A model generated the notes under the pieces. That model had not been told where the DNA came from, did no database searches, and saw only the letters and a list, made by a program, of their open reading frames with translations. A DNA stretch of 64,000 nt from Elymus sibiricus (lineage: Eukaryota > Streptophyta > Magnoliopsida > Poales > Poaceae): contig CM077668.1 of NCBI GenBank assembly GCA_039707655.1, positions 68,589,086-68,653,085 of the forward strand, read 5' to 3'. A program made the position numbers and the translations under genes. Below, piece after piece: positions 1-10,888 of this stretch; position 1 is the first letter of the stretch; every line of letters begins with the position of its first letter.

Positions 1-2194
1 TGATCAGTATGAATAGTAACTTTGGAATCAACAATATAAGACCTAAACTGATCACATGCAAACACAACTGCAAGAAACTCCTTTTCAGTAGTAGCATAAT
101 TCCTTTGGGCAGTGTCCAAAGTTTTACTAGCATAGTCAATAACATTAAACTTCTTATCAACTCTCTGTCCTAGAACAGCACCAACAGCATAGTCACTAGC
201 ATCACACATGATTTCAAAAGGTAAATTCCAATCAGGTGGCTGAACAATAGGTGCAGAAATTAAAGCTAACTTAAGAGTTTCAAAGGCTTCTACACAATCA
301 TCATCAAAAACAAAGGGAACATCTTTTTGCAAAAGATTGGTGAGAGGCCTAGAAATTTTAGAGAAGTCTTTAATAAATCTCCTATACAAACCAGCATGAC
401 CGAGAAAACTTCTTATACCTTTGATATCCTTCGGGCATGGCATCTTCTCAATAGCATCAACCTTAGCCTTATCAACTTCAATACCTCTTTCGGAGATCTT
501 GTGGCCTAAGACAATACCTTCATTAACCATAAAGTGGCACTTCTCCCATTCAAGACAATATTTATTTCTTCACATCTCTGCAAAACTCGATCAAGGTTGC
601 TCAAGCAATCATCAAAAGAAGTTCCGTAAACAGAGAAATCATCCATGAAAACCACAACAATCTTTTCACAAAAGTCAGAGAAGATAGCAGTCATACATCT
701 TTGAAAAGTAGCAGGTGCATTACATAATCCAAAAGGCATACGTCTATAAGCAAAAGTTCCAAAAGGACAAGTAAAGGTGGTTTTCTCTTGATCAGATTGT
801 GCAACAGGTATTTGAGAAAAACCAGAATAACCATCTAGGAAACAAAAGTGTGTATGCTTAGACAACCTTTCTAACATTTGATCAATAAAAGGCAAAGGAT
901 AATGATCTTTCCTAGTAGCTTTATTCAACTTTCTAAAATCTATCACCATCCTATAACCAGTTACTATCCTCTGAGGAATAAGCTCATTCTTATCATTAGG
1001 AACAACAGTAACGCCACCCTTTTTGGGAACACAATGAACTGGACTTACCCATCTACTATCAGCTATGGGATAAATTATACCTGCTTCCAGAAGCTTTAAT
1101 ATTTCAGTTCTTACCACCTCCTTCATTTTTGGATTCAATCGACGTTGGTGGTCAACAACGGGTTTAGCATCTGGCTCCATATTAATCTTGTGCTGACATA
1201 GAGTGGGACTAATACCCTTAAGATCATCCTGAGTGTATCCAATAGCAGCACGATGCTTCCTCAGAATTTTTAACAACCTCTTTTCTTCATGTCCTGAAAG
1301 GTTGGCACTGATAATAACAGGATATATTTTCTTTTCATCAAGGTAAACATATTTCAAAGTATTAGGCAATGGCTTCAATTCAAAAAGAGGGTCACTCTTA
1401 GGTGGAGGAGGACCTCCAAGAGTTTCAATAGGCAAATTGTGCTTAAGAATAGGCTGCTGATTAAAGAAAACCTTATCTATTTCATTCCTTTCATTCATAT
1501 GCATATCGTTCTCATGATCAAGCAAATATTGTTCTAAAGGATCAGTAAGAGTGACAGCAATAGAAGCAAGACCAACAATTTCATCTTTGCTAGGCAATTC
1601 TATATCATGGGGCTGTCTACGAAACTTAGAGAAATTAAACTCATGAGACACACCACCAAAATTAACACTAACAATTTCCTTAGCACAATCAATTTGAGCA
1701 CTGACAGTATTCAAGAAAGGCCTACCAAATATTATGGGACAAAAATCATCTTGCGGAGATCCAAGAACAAAAAAATCAGTAGGGTATTTGATCTTATCGC
1801 ACAAGACTTCAACATCTCTGACAATACCAAGTGGTGAGATAGTATTTCTATCTGCAAGCTTAATAGTGACATCGATATCTTCAATTCAAACAGGTGCAAT
1901 ATCATTCATGACTTCTTGATAAAGAGTGAAAGGAATAGCACTCACACTAGCACCCACATCACATAAGCCATGATAACAATGATCTCCAATTTTAACAGAA
2001 ATAACAGGCATGCCAACAATAGGTCTATTCTTATGCTTAGGATCAGGACTAGCAATTCTAGATGCATTATCGCAGAAAGAAATAACATGCTCATCTATTT
2101 CATCAACCAAAAGATCTTTAACTATAGCAACACTAGGTTCAACCTTAATCTGCTCAGAAGGTGTAGGTGTTCTATCATAACTCTTCCTAACCAC
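1..2194 (-). pseudogene. Athila-type pol remnant: protease, reverse transcriptase, RNase H start
   Basis: This is retrotransposon polyprotein sequence that copied element RNA into DNA. The protease-like motif CDVGASVSAIPF lies near 1950-1985. The RT follows, with PKKGGVT, FLDGYSGFSQIPVA, MPFGLCNAPATFQRCM and the catalytic FMDD box (VVFMDDFSVYG) near 630-660. One frame runs from 2194 to 506 with a single TGA at 1886-1888. A one-base loss near 556 then shifts the frame; beyond it the RNase H-type sequence SYIVDSKVTIHTD is readable down to base 1. The piece is truncated by the window edge. The RT family call is firm; the exact start of the polyprotein is not known. Confidence 0.9.
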
Positions 2195-2520
2195 AGAAGA
2201 AATCTTAGAGTGTTCCTTAATTCTAACAGCAAAAGGTGGTTTCTCAAAATAAGTAGTAGGAACAACTGGATCAACATTGTAAACAATAACTTTTTCTTCC
2301 TTAACCTCGGGGTTTTTTTCCTTAATTTCTATAGGAGGGTGGTATTTAAACCACTTCTCCTTAGGAAGATCAACATGTGTAGCAAATGATTCACAAAAAG
2401 AAGCTACTATGTCAGAGTCGAGTCCATACTTAGTGCTAAATTTCTGAAAAGCATCGGTTCAATAAAAGATTTAACACAATCAAACTCAAGATTTATACCT
2501 GACTCATTACCTTTGTCGAT

Positions 2521-3171
2521 CTACCAATCCTCATGGTTGTGCTTAATTTTTTCAAGAAGATCCCATTTGAATTCAATAGTCTTCTTCGTAAAAGAACCTG
2601 TCGAAGAAGAATCAAGCATAGTTTGATCATTACGAGAAAGTCGAGCATAAAAGTTTTGAAGAATTATTTCTCTTGAAAGCTCATGATTGGGGCATGTGTG
2701 AAGCATATACTTGAGCCTCCCCCAAGCTTGAGCAATACTTTCTCCTTCACAAGGCCAAAAATTATAGATATAATTCCGATCGCGATGAACCAAATGCATA
2801 GGATAAAATTTCTGGTGGAACTCTAGTTTCAACCGATTCCAATCCCATGTGTCAGTATCATCACATAGCCTATACCATGTCAATGCCTTTCCCTCCAAAG
2901 ATAAAGGGAATACTTTCTTCTTAGCTCTATCTCCAGATAAACCTGCAAGCTTAAACAATCCACAAATTTCATCCACATAGATCAAGTGCATATCAGGATG
3001 TTTAGTTCCATCTCCTGCATAAGGACTAGCTAGCAGTTTTTCGACCAAACCAATAGGAATTTCATAAGCAATATTTTCAGTAGCTTCAATAGGTGGTGGA
3101 GAGGCAACTCTTGTTGTTTCTGGTCGAGGTGAAGATACCCCGAACAAGCCTCTCAAAGGATTAATTTCCAT
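2521..3171 (-). pseudogene. Athila-type gag remnant
   Basis: The frame begins MEINPLRGLFG and contains a retrotransposon-gag core (LSLEGKALTWYRLCDDTDTW, then FHQKFYPMHLV and SIAQAWGRLKYMLHTCPNH). Such proteins form the capsid-like particle that packages element RNA. I chose the ATG at 3169-3171 because it opens the conserved MEINP start and sits about 80 bp after the primer-binding site. A TAG at 2521-2523 stops the frame, and gag-like sequence continues beyond it towards the protease at 2194, so the gag is broken. No zinc knuckle is visible before the stop. Confidence 0.85.
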
Positions 3172-3248
3172 AGTGACAAGTAGCAATAAATTTCAGCACG
3201 TAACAAAAATGTTTCCTTACCAATTTCCACTTACCAAAGGCGCTTCAC

Positions 3249-3266
3249 TCCCCGGCAACGGCGCCA
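3249..3266 (-). other. Primer-binding site, Asp-tRNA type
   Basis: On the minus strand the sequence is TGGCGCCGTTGCCGGGGA, the complement of the 3' end of plant tRNA-Asp. It primes minus-strand DNA synthesis and lies about 11 bp inside the LTR edge, which fixes the element's orientation. Confidence 0.9.
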
Positions 3267-3277
3267 GAAAAGAGTCT

Positions 3278-4794
3278 TGATGACCCACAAGTATAGGGGG
3301 TCAATCGTAGTCCTTTCGATAAGTAAGAGTGTCGAACCCAACGAGGAGCAGAAGGAAATGACAAGCGGTTTTCAGTAGGGTAGTTTCTGCAAGCACTGAA
3401 ATAAGCGGTAACAGATAGTTTGATAGCAAGATAATTTGTAACGGGTAACAAGTAACAAGTGTAAATAAAGTGCAGCAAGATAGCCCAATCATTTTGAGTG
3501 CAAAGGACAGGCCAGAACAAGTACTTATAATGATGCAAACGTTCTTGAGGACACACGGGAATTTCATCTAGTCACTTTCACCATATTCATTCGATTCGCG
3601 TTCGCTACTTTGATGATTTGATATGTGGGTGGACCGGTGCTTGGGTGATGTTCTTACTTGAACAAGCCTCCCACTTATGATTACCCCCTCTCGCAAGCAT
3701 CCGCAACTACGAAAAGAGAATTAAGACAAAGTCTAACCATAGCAATAAACGTGTGGATCCAAATCAGCCCCTTACGGAATAGCACATAAACTGGAGTTTA
3801 AGCTTCTGTCACTCTAGCAACCCATCATCTAATTACTACTCCACAATGCATTCCGTTAGGCCCATAAATGGTGAAGTGTCATGTAGTCGATGCTCACATG
3901 ACACCACTAAGAGAATCACAACATACATATCATCAAAATACCGAACGAATACCGAATTCACATGATTACTTATGACAAAACTTCTCCCATGTCCTCAAGA
4001 ACAAAAGTAACTACTCACTCATCATCATGATGTTCAAGATCAGAGGGGTATTGAATAACATAAAGGATTTGAACATTTAGTATCTCACAAAGCAAACCAA
4101 CTAGCATCAACTACGATTGGTAATCAACACTACTAGCAAACCACAAGTAGCAATCTATAGTTTTGATACAAAGATTGAATACAAGAGATGAACAAGGGTT
4201 TGAGATGAGATGGTGCTATTGATGATGATGATGAAGATTGGTCCTCCCACGATGAGAGGGTTGTTGGTGATGACGAAGGCTTCGATTTCCCCCTCCCAGA
4301 GGGAAGTGTCTCCGGCGGAATCTGCCCGCCAGAGAGCAAAAGTGCTCTTGATCTAGTTCCGCCTCGTGGCGGCGGCGCCTCATCCTGAAAGTCTCCCCAT
4401 AAAATTTTTAGGGTAAAATGACTTATATACCAGAAGGAGAGGGCCAGAGGTGGGCCAGGGGCTCCACATGACACTGGGGCGCGCCCCAGGGGGGGCGCAC
4501 CCAGGTGCCATGTGGGCACCTACTTGGCCTCCTCCAGTAACTCTCTGGCCCAGTATTTTTTATATATTCTAAAATAAATCTCCGTTGAATTTCAGCCCAT
4601 TTGGAGATGTGCAGAATAGGTATCTCTGCTGTAGCTTTTTCAGGCCCTGAAATCCAGCTGCCGGTATTCTCCCTCTTTGTGTAAACCTTGCGTATTAAGA
4701 GAGAAAAGGCATTAGAAATACTCCATGAAGTGTTATATTTGCCAAAAACTTTATAAATAGCAGCGATAAAACATGATGCAAAATGGACGTATCA
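3278..4794 (-). repeat. 5' LTR of the left Athila-type element
   Basis: On the minus strand the repeat begins TGATACGTCCATTTTGCATC at 4794 and ends ...GTGGGTCATCA next to the primer-binding site. That gives TG...CA termini and about 1,517 bp. An end at 3281 is also possible. The partner LTR is outside the window. No element gene lies inside; the short frames in it are not conserved coding sequence. Confidence 0.85.
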
Positions 4795-5174
4795 ATGTAC
4801 AGTCAACAGCCTTCGTGTGGGCACTCCACCCTCACCGAGGAGAGGACGGCATCCATTGCCGTGTTGCGCACGTCGAAGCCGCCGCCGCGCTCGCACTTCT
4901 GGCACTGATGTTGGTTCCCGGGGTGCTTGGCGCGGTAGTCCGCACAGGTCAGGTGCCTCCCCTGCACTGCACAAATCAATGGAACACCACATCAATCAAG
5001 ATACCTGCACCGTGCTCGATCAGCCGAACGGACGAGACGTATTCGAACCTCGTACACTGGAGGCTTCAAGGGGCGGAGGCACAAGGGGCAGTGGAGCTAG
5101 GTGAGGTCCATGGAGACCTCCATCGTCGGGTCCTATTCTGTCGGCATGATATCGCCCTCCTCGTGCACCGCCAT
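4795..5174 (-). pseudogene. SINA/SIAH-like RING E3 ubiquitin ligase fragment, cut by an LTR
   Basis: Two exon-like blocks read on the minus strand. Block 1 (5174-5049) starts with ATG and encodes the first half of a RING finger, LHCPLCLRPLKPPVYE, before a possible GT splice donor. It contains two TAG codons. Block 2 (about 4973-4795) reads HLTCADYRAKHPGNQHQC, then CERGGGFDVRNTAMDAVLSS and VRVECPHEGC. This matches the second RING half and the start of the SINA zinc-binding domain. A TGA follows the last Cys, and two codons later the Athila LTR begins. SINA-like proteins mark target proteins with ubiquitin. The substrate-binding domain is lost or lies beyond the window, so this cannot encode a working ligase. 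The family call rests on recognised spacing of Cys/His and flanking residues. Confidence 0.8.
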
Positions 5175-5199
5175 CTCTCGCTTTAGGGCCGGGGCATTA

Positions 5200-5483
5200 G
5201 AGCAAGTACAATAGAGTGACTTAGGCGGGCTATAAGAGATGTCACATCAGCTTTGTGCCTAGTTGGAGGAGAGAAGGGAGGAGAGAGAAGAAAAGCGGGC
5301 TACAAGCTTACAGCCGGCAATAGCATGAGACCCAAGAAGCTTGTGAGAGAAAGAGATGGGCCATATATTAATTGTATGACATACTAGTATGGCCAACTAT
5401 TGTATGGGTGGGCTATTAGGTTGACTACAAGTGACATGGCAACTTCATATAGCCGGCTCTTGACTATATTATTAACCATGCTC
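5200..5483. mobile_element. Tourist/Harbinger-like MITE, 284 bp
   Basis: The ends are GAGCAAGTACAATA and, read inward from the other side, GAGCATGGTTAATA, an imperfect inverted repeat. The element is flanked by TTA at 5197-5199 and TTA at 5484-5486, the target duplication expected for PIF/Harbinger elements. It has no coding capacity, so it would have been moved by a transposase from elsewhere. Confidence 0.75.
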
Positions 5484-5513
5484 TTAGAAAGTTTTACCAC
5501 CATCTCTCGTACA

Positions 5514-5770
5514 ACTTCAAGGTGCATTAAATCAACACATGCAAGGATCAAAAGGAAAGTCACGGGATGCATGCTCGCAGGACTAGGAGAAGCTTTTGCT
5601 ACATGCTCTCCCTCCCGCACGCGGTGGACATGCAGCAGTTCATTCGGTGTCAGATGGCCAGAAGCATACTACTACTCCACTGTAGTAGTACCATCATCAT
5701 TGTTCGACTTCCCGAAGAGGCAAAGAGCCAAGCGCAACCCGAAAGCTCGCGTGGCAGTTTCATGTGTAGG
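5514..5770. repeat. Local duplication, unbroken copy
   Basis: Starting CTTCAAGGTGCATTAAATCA, this segment recurs downstream in two parts (6013-6072 and 6622-6785). Shared stretches include AGGAGAAGCTTTTGCT, GTGGACATGCAGCAGTT and GAAGAGCCAAG. No gene is supported in it; short open frames here are not convincing. Confidence 0.7.
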
Positions 5771-5835
5771 GCAGGTAGTAGTAGTAACATAGTCTAGGAT
5801 AACGTGCGGTAGTATGTTTTTTACTGCTAGTATAA

Positions 5836-5930
5836 GATTACGTTACTACTACTACCTCCATTTATTTTTAGTCTGCATATAAGATTTGGTCAAAGGCAAA
5901 TGTTGTAAAGTTTGACTAACTTTTTAGTCT
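5836..5930. mobile_element. Stowaway-like MITE fragment
   Basis: The sequence TACTACCTCCATTTATTTTT followed by a run containing AGATTTGGTCAAAGGCAAA and AAAGTTTGACTAACTTT resembles one end of a common grass Stowaway/Mariner MITE. The other end is missing and no TA duplication can be paired. Confidence 0.5.
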
Positions 5931-6012
5931 GCATGCCCGAGTTAGAGGCAGTGCTGCCTCCAAACACTAGAGGTGCTCTCCATTGTGACAAGTTTACCAT
6001 CACATGTTCATA

Positions 6013-6785
6013 CTTCAAGGTGCATTAAATCAACAGATGCAAGGATCAAGAGGAAACTCACGACATGCATGCATAATCTCTACTTCTTATAAAAAACCGA
6101 GTTGGTGATGATGGTGTGCCTGCCATCTTGCAATATAGACTGTCCGATCTATATCTGACGGATAGAAAGCAAACTATAGCAATTTTGCCAAAAGATACCC
6201 GCACCTCTCTCCACATTTGCAGATAAGGCCTTCCCTCGTTCATCCTTATCTCCCACAACCTCATTGTTGAGCAATTAAAAAAGGAAGCCTCTGGAACAAT
6301 GTGGCATGGTGGCCGCTACCGGCGCCGTCCATCCCCATGCCTCCGCTCAGTCCGACCACCAGTAACCACCACGCCCCACTCCTCCTCACCTTATTTCTCC
6401 TCTTTCTCAAGATATCATTAGTTTTTACACATGGGATTACTCCCGCATGGGTCAATCAAAACAAGTGTTTTGTACAAAAATGCATCTTGGTGTGCAGTGC
6501 AATGCACGGGCATCTTGCTAGTGCATAGGTAAACACAACATTTTGATGTGTCGCGTCAACTCGTACAACAAGGAGAAGCTTGATTACTAGTACGCCTTCC
6601 CCCTCGCCCATGCATGCGGTGGCTCGCAGGACGAGGAGAAGCTTTTGCTTACAACAAGCTCTCCCTCCCCCATGCGGTGGACATGCAGCAGTTGATTCGG
6701 TACTGTAGAAGTAGTAAAATCATTGTTGGACTTCTCGAAGAGGTGAAGAGCCAAGTGCAAAGCGAACGTGGGCCGTGTATGTTTT
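6013..6785. repeat. Local duplication, second copy, split by an insertion
   Basis: Bases 6013-6072 and 6622-6785 match consecutive parts of 5514-5770. The roughly 550 bp between them contains the first arm of the inverted repeat described separately. This suggests that the duplication came first and the repeat element landed in it later. No gene is visible. Confidence 0.6.
6073..6516 (+). repeat. Dispersed repeat, arm 1 of a long inverted pair
   Basis: This segment matches 9487-9938 on the opposite strand with few differences; for example AAAACCGAGTTGGTGATGAT and GATTACTCCCGCATGGGTCA recur there reversed. The end with GATGCCCGTGCATTGCA (in arm 2 orientation) resembles a widespread grass repeat, but I cannot classify it. 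The open frames in it (such as 6301-6528) are present in both arms and look fortuitous. Confidence 0.75.
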
Positions 6786-7057
6786 TAATGCCTTGAGACT
6801 AGTATGCAATGGTATTAATTAGTAACCCGAACAAGTTCTCTCATTTTCCCCTCCACCTTGGTCGCGGTGCACAATGTAGGGCTTGAATGCCAATGAGGGA
6901 GAGGGTAGCGGTTCCCGAAACGTTGAACGGTCAATGATGCATCCTCATTCAATTAGCATGCAGAGGGAATTAATTGGAGAAGCAGAATGGAGCGAGCACG
7001 TTGTTTTTTTCGAAACGGAGCCAGCACGATGTGAATGCAACGCAGTTTGGACTCTCA

Positions 7058-7064
7058 TATAAAG
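7058..7064 (+). promoter_or_regulatory. Probable TATA box
   Basis: TATAAAG lies 115 bp before the ATG at 7173. A start of transcription about 30 bp downstream would leave a C/A-rich 5' leader of about 85 bases, normal for a grass gene. This supports 7173 rather than 7035 as the start codon, since 7035 lies upstream of the TATA box. Confidence 0.6.
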
Positions 7065-7172
7065 GCGCCCCACCACTCCAATCCATCTCCCAAATCCTAC
7101 ACACCTAGCCTTCGCAACACTGTTCACTCCAATCCAAGACTAGTACCAAGTGACCAGAAGCCACAAGCACCC

Positions 7173-7742
7173 ATGGAGGCAATGGACGCGAGAGGTAGTC
7201 GGCTATGCCAGATCATCCAAGATGCCGGCATGTGGCCCTGCACCGCGCAGCGTTTCCATACAGTGCCGGCGACAGCCGGCGTCATACCCCTCGGCGACGC
7301 CGACTTCGCCTCTCGCTTGGACGAGATGATGGTCCGCTCCATCCACAAGTTCACCGCCGTCAAGAAGCGCACGGACAACCTTGCCGTACTCCTCCAGCCC
7401 GAGCACCCAGGCTCCTCGTTGCCTGCCACGCTCATCGGCCTCCATGGTGACGAACTCTTTCAAGCACTAGTGGCCCTGCAGCTGCCGGACGTCGCGACGA
7501 AGAATGTCCACCTCGAAGCCGCGCTCGCAGCGCAGCGCCTCGCCATGCAAGAAACCGTCGACCTACACATCCATGTCTACGAGGAAATTGTCTACATAGG
7601 CCACTACAAGTCCAGGGATGACGCAAAGACGTTGGCCTTCTTCGAACGGTTGGAAACTTTGGACGCCATTGTTCAGAAGCACGTTGACCTCGCCATGAAT
7701 GCCGCTGCTACTCAGCCACCGTTCGGTGGGCCGGCGCACTGA
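7173..7742 (+). CDS. Uncharacterised 189-residue protein, possibly an intact gene
   Basis: I do not recognise this protein. It starts MEAMDARGSRLCQ and ends FGGPAH. The open frame extends upstream to 7035, but the TATA box at 7058 and the ACCCATGG context at 7173 favour the inner start. The product is Ala/Leu rich and mostly suited to helices (for example LIGLHGDELFQALVALQLPD and HVDLAMNAAATQ). It has no signal peptide, membrane segment or clear metal-binding motif. The coding region is GC-rich with C/G-ending codons, unlike the AT-rich flanks, which favours a real grass gene. An AT-rich 3' region follows the stop. It sits between the arms of the long inverted repeat. It could be a lineage-specific gene or a retained fragment of a larger gene. 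Confidence 0.55.
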   Translation: MEAMDARGSRLCQIIQDAGMWPCTAQRFHTVPATAGVIPLGDADFASRLDEMMVRSIHKFTAVKKRTDNLAVLLQPEHPGSSLPATLIGLHGDELFQALVALQLPDVATKNVHLEAALAAQRLAMQETVDLHIHVYEEIVYIGHYKSRDDAKTLAFFERLETLDAIVQKHVDLAMNAAATQPPFGGPAH

Positions 7743-9486
7743 GTCGAGGAGGAGGAGGTCGTCGATGGATGTATCCTTCTTCTTACCTCCTGTAACCAGC
7801 ACTGCATCGCCTCGTGGCCTTAATGTGTTAGTGTATGAAATTGTTATTCGAGTCGTAAATGACATGTGTGATCCCTTGCTCTTATTTGGCGTTAATTATA
7901 TGTAGTATCACTGTCTTTGTCCTGGTTTAGGCTGGTTGTAATGGGAAGTATCATATGGGAAGTAGTATCATATAATGGGAAGTATCATACATACGAGACC
8001 CAACCAACATGGAGGGAGTATATATATTGGCGCGACAACCAAACTTATAAATTCGAAACTGAGCATTACATGTGACGAGTTCAAAACGAGAAAGTGCGAA
8101 AAGTACAGCATGCCTGTGCCGTTTGCGTCGCACCCCACACTCTCGTTCCGGCCCGTCGTTCAGCACGCATTGGCTTGGCATTTTCTATCTATACAAGTTA
8201 AAAAGCGAAAGACAGCCGCGTTCGCGGTCTGTCTGGCACACCGCTCAAACTAGGAAACGCTTGCTGTCTGTTGCATTTTCACTGTCAGGTGGGGCCGCAG
8301 TTGAGCAAACCGACTATCGGCAAATCCCCACCCCGCCCACCGCGTGTCGGCTCAGTTATTAGAATTAGAAGAGAGAAACGATGGAGAAGAGCTAGCTGTA
8401 CCACGGACGCTGTTGTCGGATGGGACTCGTGCACGTGTTTATAGAACAGGAGTACCGAGTACTCGTACGTCTAGTACTACCACAAGTTGGGGTGCGTGAG
8501 ACCTATACCTGTCATCATTTAGGTCTCCTGTTCGAACCGCAGCTACGCTTCATAGTAGTACATAATTTTCACGCATTTTCCCCCCTATATGTACTCCTAG
8601 GCTATTTCCACGTGCTTCCTTTCGCCGAGATGTGGGACATAGAGCATCTGGGTCGAAGTGCATGCAAGACTCGGAGCATCTGCAACCATGCCGGCGTACT
8701 TTACATTTCAGACCTGACAAATTACATGCAAACCCCCCGCAGAAGAATAAATAAATGAATTATAGCATGCAAACCGGATTATTTTCATAGAAACTGGAGC
8801 ACGTGTTCATTAAATTTTGGACATAATACATTGAAAAAAAACCGACTGAACCTAAACCAGTCTTAGGGCCTCTTTGATTCGCAGGATCCTGAAAACACAG
8901 GAATGGGGAAATAAATTGTAAAAATAGGTTCGAGAAATAAATTCCTATGGAATCCGATCATATGTACTACTAGTGTCAAAACTGCTCACTTTATGGGACG
9001 GAGGGAGTACTAGCTAAGCTGCGATGACGCTCTTGCTCCGATGATGGCGATGAATCGAGAGAAGGAGGAACCGGTGGCGTGTTTTTGTACACATGCTAGA
9101 GACTGGACTATAGTACATTGTTTTTTATGGCCTTATCACCACATTGTTTTGTAGGCCTATCGCCTGCTGGTTCACTGGGCTGCCGTGTTTCACACTCCTC
9201 CGACGTAGTATAGTACTGCTCCTTACGTGTATACTCCTTCATACGTCGCTCATCCTGGTCGTAGCGCCACAGTAAAAATGACTATAATGAGCAGTCATAT
9301 CATACCCCATCTTTACAGTAGTAACGTGCCGTCAAATCACACAGCACTACCTTTCTAGCAGTAAGTTGAATCCAATCCGCTACTCCCTCACCCTCCTCGC
9401 CTCTCTGTCAAACCGATCTTACGTGAAAACTGCTGCACGTACTGCCCGCGAAAAGCCCCGCCCTTGACTTTTAAATACTCCTACTA
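7743..9486. other. Non-genic stretch with transposon scraps
   Basis: I see no supportable gene. Near 7930-7995 the unit ATGGGAAGTATCATA recurs, resembling a truncated MITE end. Bases 8870-8960 (GGGCCTCTTTGATTCGCAGG) resemble the start of a hAT-like MITE. Bases 8975-9010 end TATGGGACGGAGGGAGTA, a Stowaway terminus without its partner. The rest is unremarkable sequence of mixed composition. Confidence 0.5.
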
Positions 9487-9938
9487 GCCAGATGCCCGTG
9501 CATTGCACGGCACACCAAGATGCATTTTTGTACAAAACACTTGTTGTGATTGACCCATGCGGGAGTAATCCCATGTGTAAAAACTAATGATATCTCAAGA
9601 AAGAGGAGAGATAAGGTGAGGAGGAGTGGGGCGTGGTGGTGACTGGTGGTCGAACTGAGCGGAGGCATGGGGATGGATGGCGCCGGCAGCGGCCACCATG
9701 CCAGATTGTTCCAGAGGCTTCCTTTTCTAATTGCTCAACAATGAGGTTGTGGGAGATAAGGATGAACATGGGAAGGCCTTATCTGCAAATGTGGAGAGAG
9801 GTGCGGGTATCTTTTGGCAAAATTGCTATAGTTTGCTATCTATCCGTCAGATATAGATCGGACGGTCTATATTGCAAGATGGCAGGCACACCATCATCAC
9901 CAACTCGGTTTTTTGTAAGAAATAGAGAAGTAGAGATA
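9487..9938 (-). repeat. Dispersed repeat, arm 2 of the inverted pair
   Basis: This is the reverse complement of 6073-6516, about 3 kb away. It starts GCCAGATGCCCGTGCATTGC and ends near TAGAGATAAT. The arms flank 7173-7742. Two independent insertions in opposite orientation are the simplest explanation. Confidence 0.75.
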
Positions 9939-10559
9939 ATTGCGCCATGGAGCAGAAAACCAAAAGAAAAAGGTGGTACATGTAAACAAAAACAGTTCAA
10001 GCTCTAGCTAGTGATTCGGAATGTAAACCGTGCATGTGTTTATATGTATAGGTTACTTCAAAGTATTGAGTTCATTGATGCAATGTGGTCAAACTGTACC
10101 ATCGATATCTCAAAGCCAAAATAGTTCGAGCTTGTTCGTTCTATATAAATACTAGTATTATTCACCCATGGGGTTGTTCAATGAATGGAGGGCCGGGGTG
10201 CACAAGTGAACAATACTACTCCCTCCTTTCCGGTTTACTAGGCTCATCTCATATTCTTGGTTTTTCCCTTTTATAAGTGTTGTTTTCACTTCTTTCCACC
10301 ACATGTTCACATTTCAAGGCGCATTAAATTGGTGCATGCAATGATTAAAGAAAACCGACCAATGCATGTAACCATTCCTACTCATTTAGTGGTCATCCAT
10401 GCATACGTCGTAGTTAATGCAGATTAAAGTTTGAGTAATTTTGTAAACTACGAGATACATTCCTCCACTCATCATCTACCTTCGTTGATAGAGAGTTTCT
10501 TTTCTTTAAATGCCACGTACTACACAAATAGAAATGCTTGTTCTGGGGAGAAAAAGATA
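9939..10559. other. Non-genic stretch
   Basis: No gene is visible. Bases 10209-10262 (ACTCCCTCCTTTCCGGTTTA) look like a Stowaway end. Bases 10312-10350 repeat the TTCAAGGCGCATTAAAT block seen at 5514 and 6013. Confidence 0.4.
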
Positions 10560-10886
10560 CTCCCTCCGTCCAGGTGCATATGGGATCTTACGAAAATTTA
10601 GTACCAAATATGTAAGTCACCATGCATGGAAGAAGCTCTTTATTCCCTGTTATCATTAACTTTGGTTTTGCATGTTTCTATTTTCATTGGTTGACACATT
10701 AAATAGGATTTGCATGATACTATTTAGGAATTAATGACATGGGAAACTAACATAGTGGTTGGCACCTCCGAATGTTCCAAGTGGGCTAAATAGGAGAAAT
10801 TATTGCCATTGAGTTTTGGTTTAATATATTTCATCCAATCTCTATGCACCTAGATTAAGATGCCCTATGCACCTGGACGGAGGGAG
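10560..10886. mobile_element. Stowaway (Mariner) MITE, 327 bp, complete
   Basis: The inverted ends are CTCCCTCCGTCCAGGTGCAT at the left and its reverse complement ATGCACCTGGACGGAGGGAG at the right. TA dinucleotides at 10558-10559 and 10887-10888 are the expected Stowaway target duplication. The interior is AT-rich and non-coding. Confidence 0.9.
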
Positions 10887-10888
10887 TA

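Larger units (their letters stand above)
1..4794 (-). mobile_element. Athila-type Ty3/gypsy LTR retrotransposon, 5' part (runs off left edge)
   Basis: Read on the minus strand, the order is LTR (4794-3278), primer-binding site (3266-3249), gag (3171-2521), protease and reverse transcriptase (2194-506), then the start of RNase H up to base 1. Integrase and the 3' LTR lie outside the window. The Asp-tRNA primer site and the protease-RT sequence are typical of the Athila lineage. The frames carry nonsense codons and a frameshift, so this copy is dead. Its LTR begins inside exon 2 of a SINA-like pseudogene. The other target-site copy is off-window, so the duplication cannot be checked. Confidence 0.9.

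Noticed and set aside
3249..3266. tRNA-Asp gene fragment
   Set aside because: Only the 18 bases matching the tRNA 3' end are present, placed just inside an LTR, as expected for a primer-binding site; the same holds at 45917-45934.
4773..5186. Plus-strand frames opposite the SINA-like fragment
   Set aside because: They are antisense shadows of the GC-rich pseudogene exons, which match a known family on the minus strand.
7035..7172. 46-residue N-terminal extension of the orphan protein
   Set aside because: The TATA box at 7058 lies inside it, so this ATG would be upstream of the likely transcription start.
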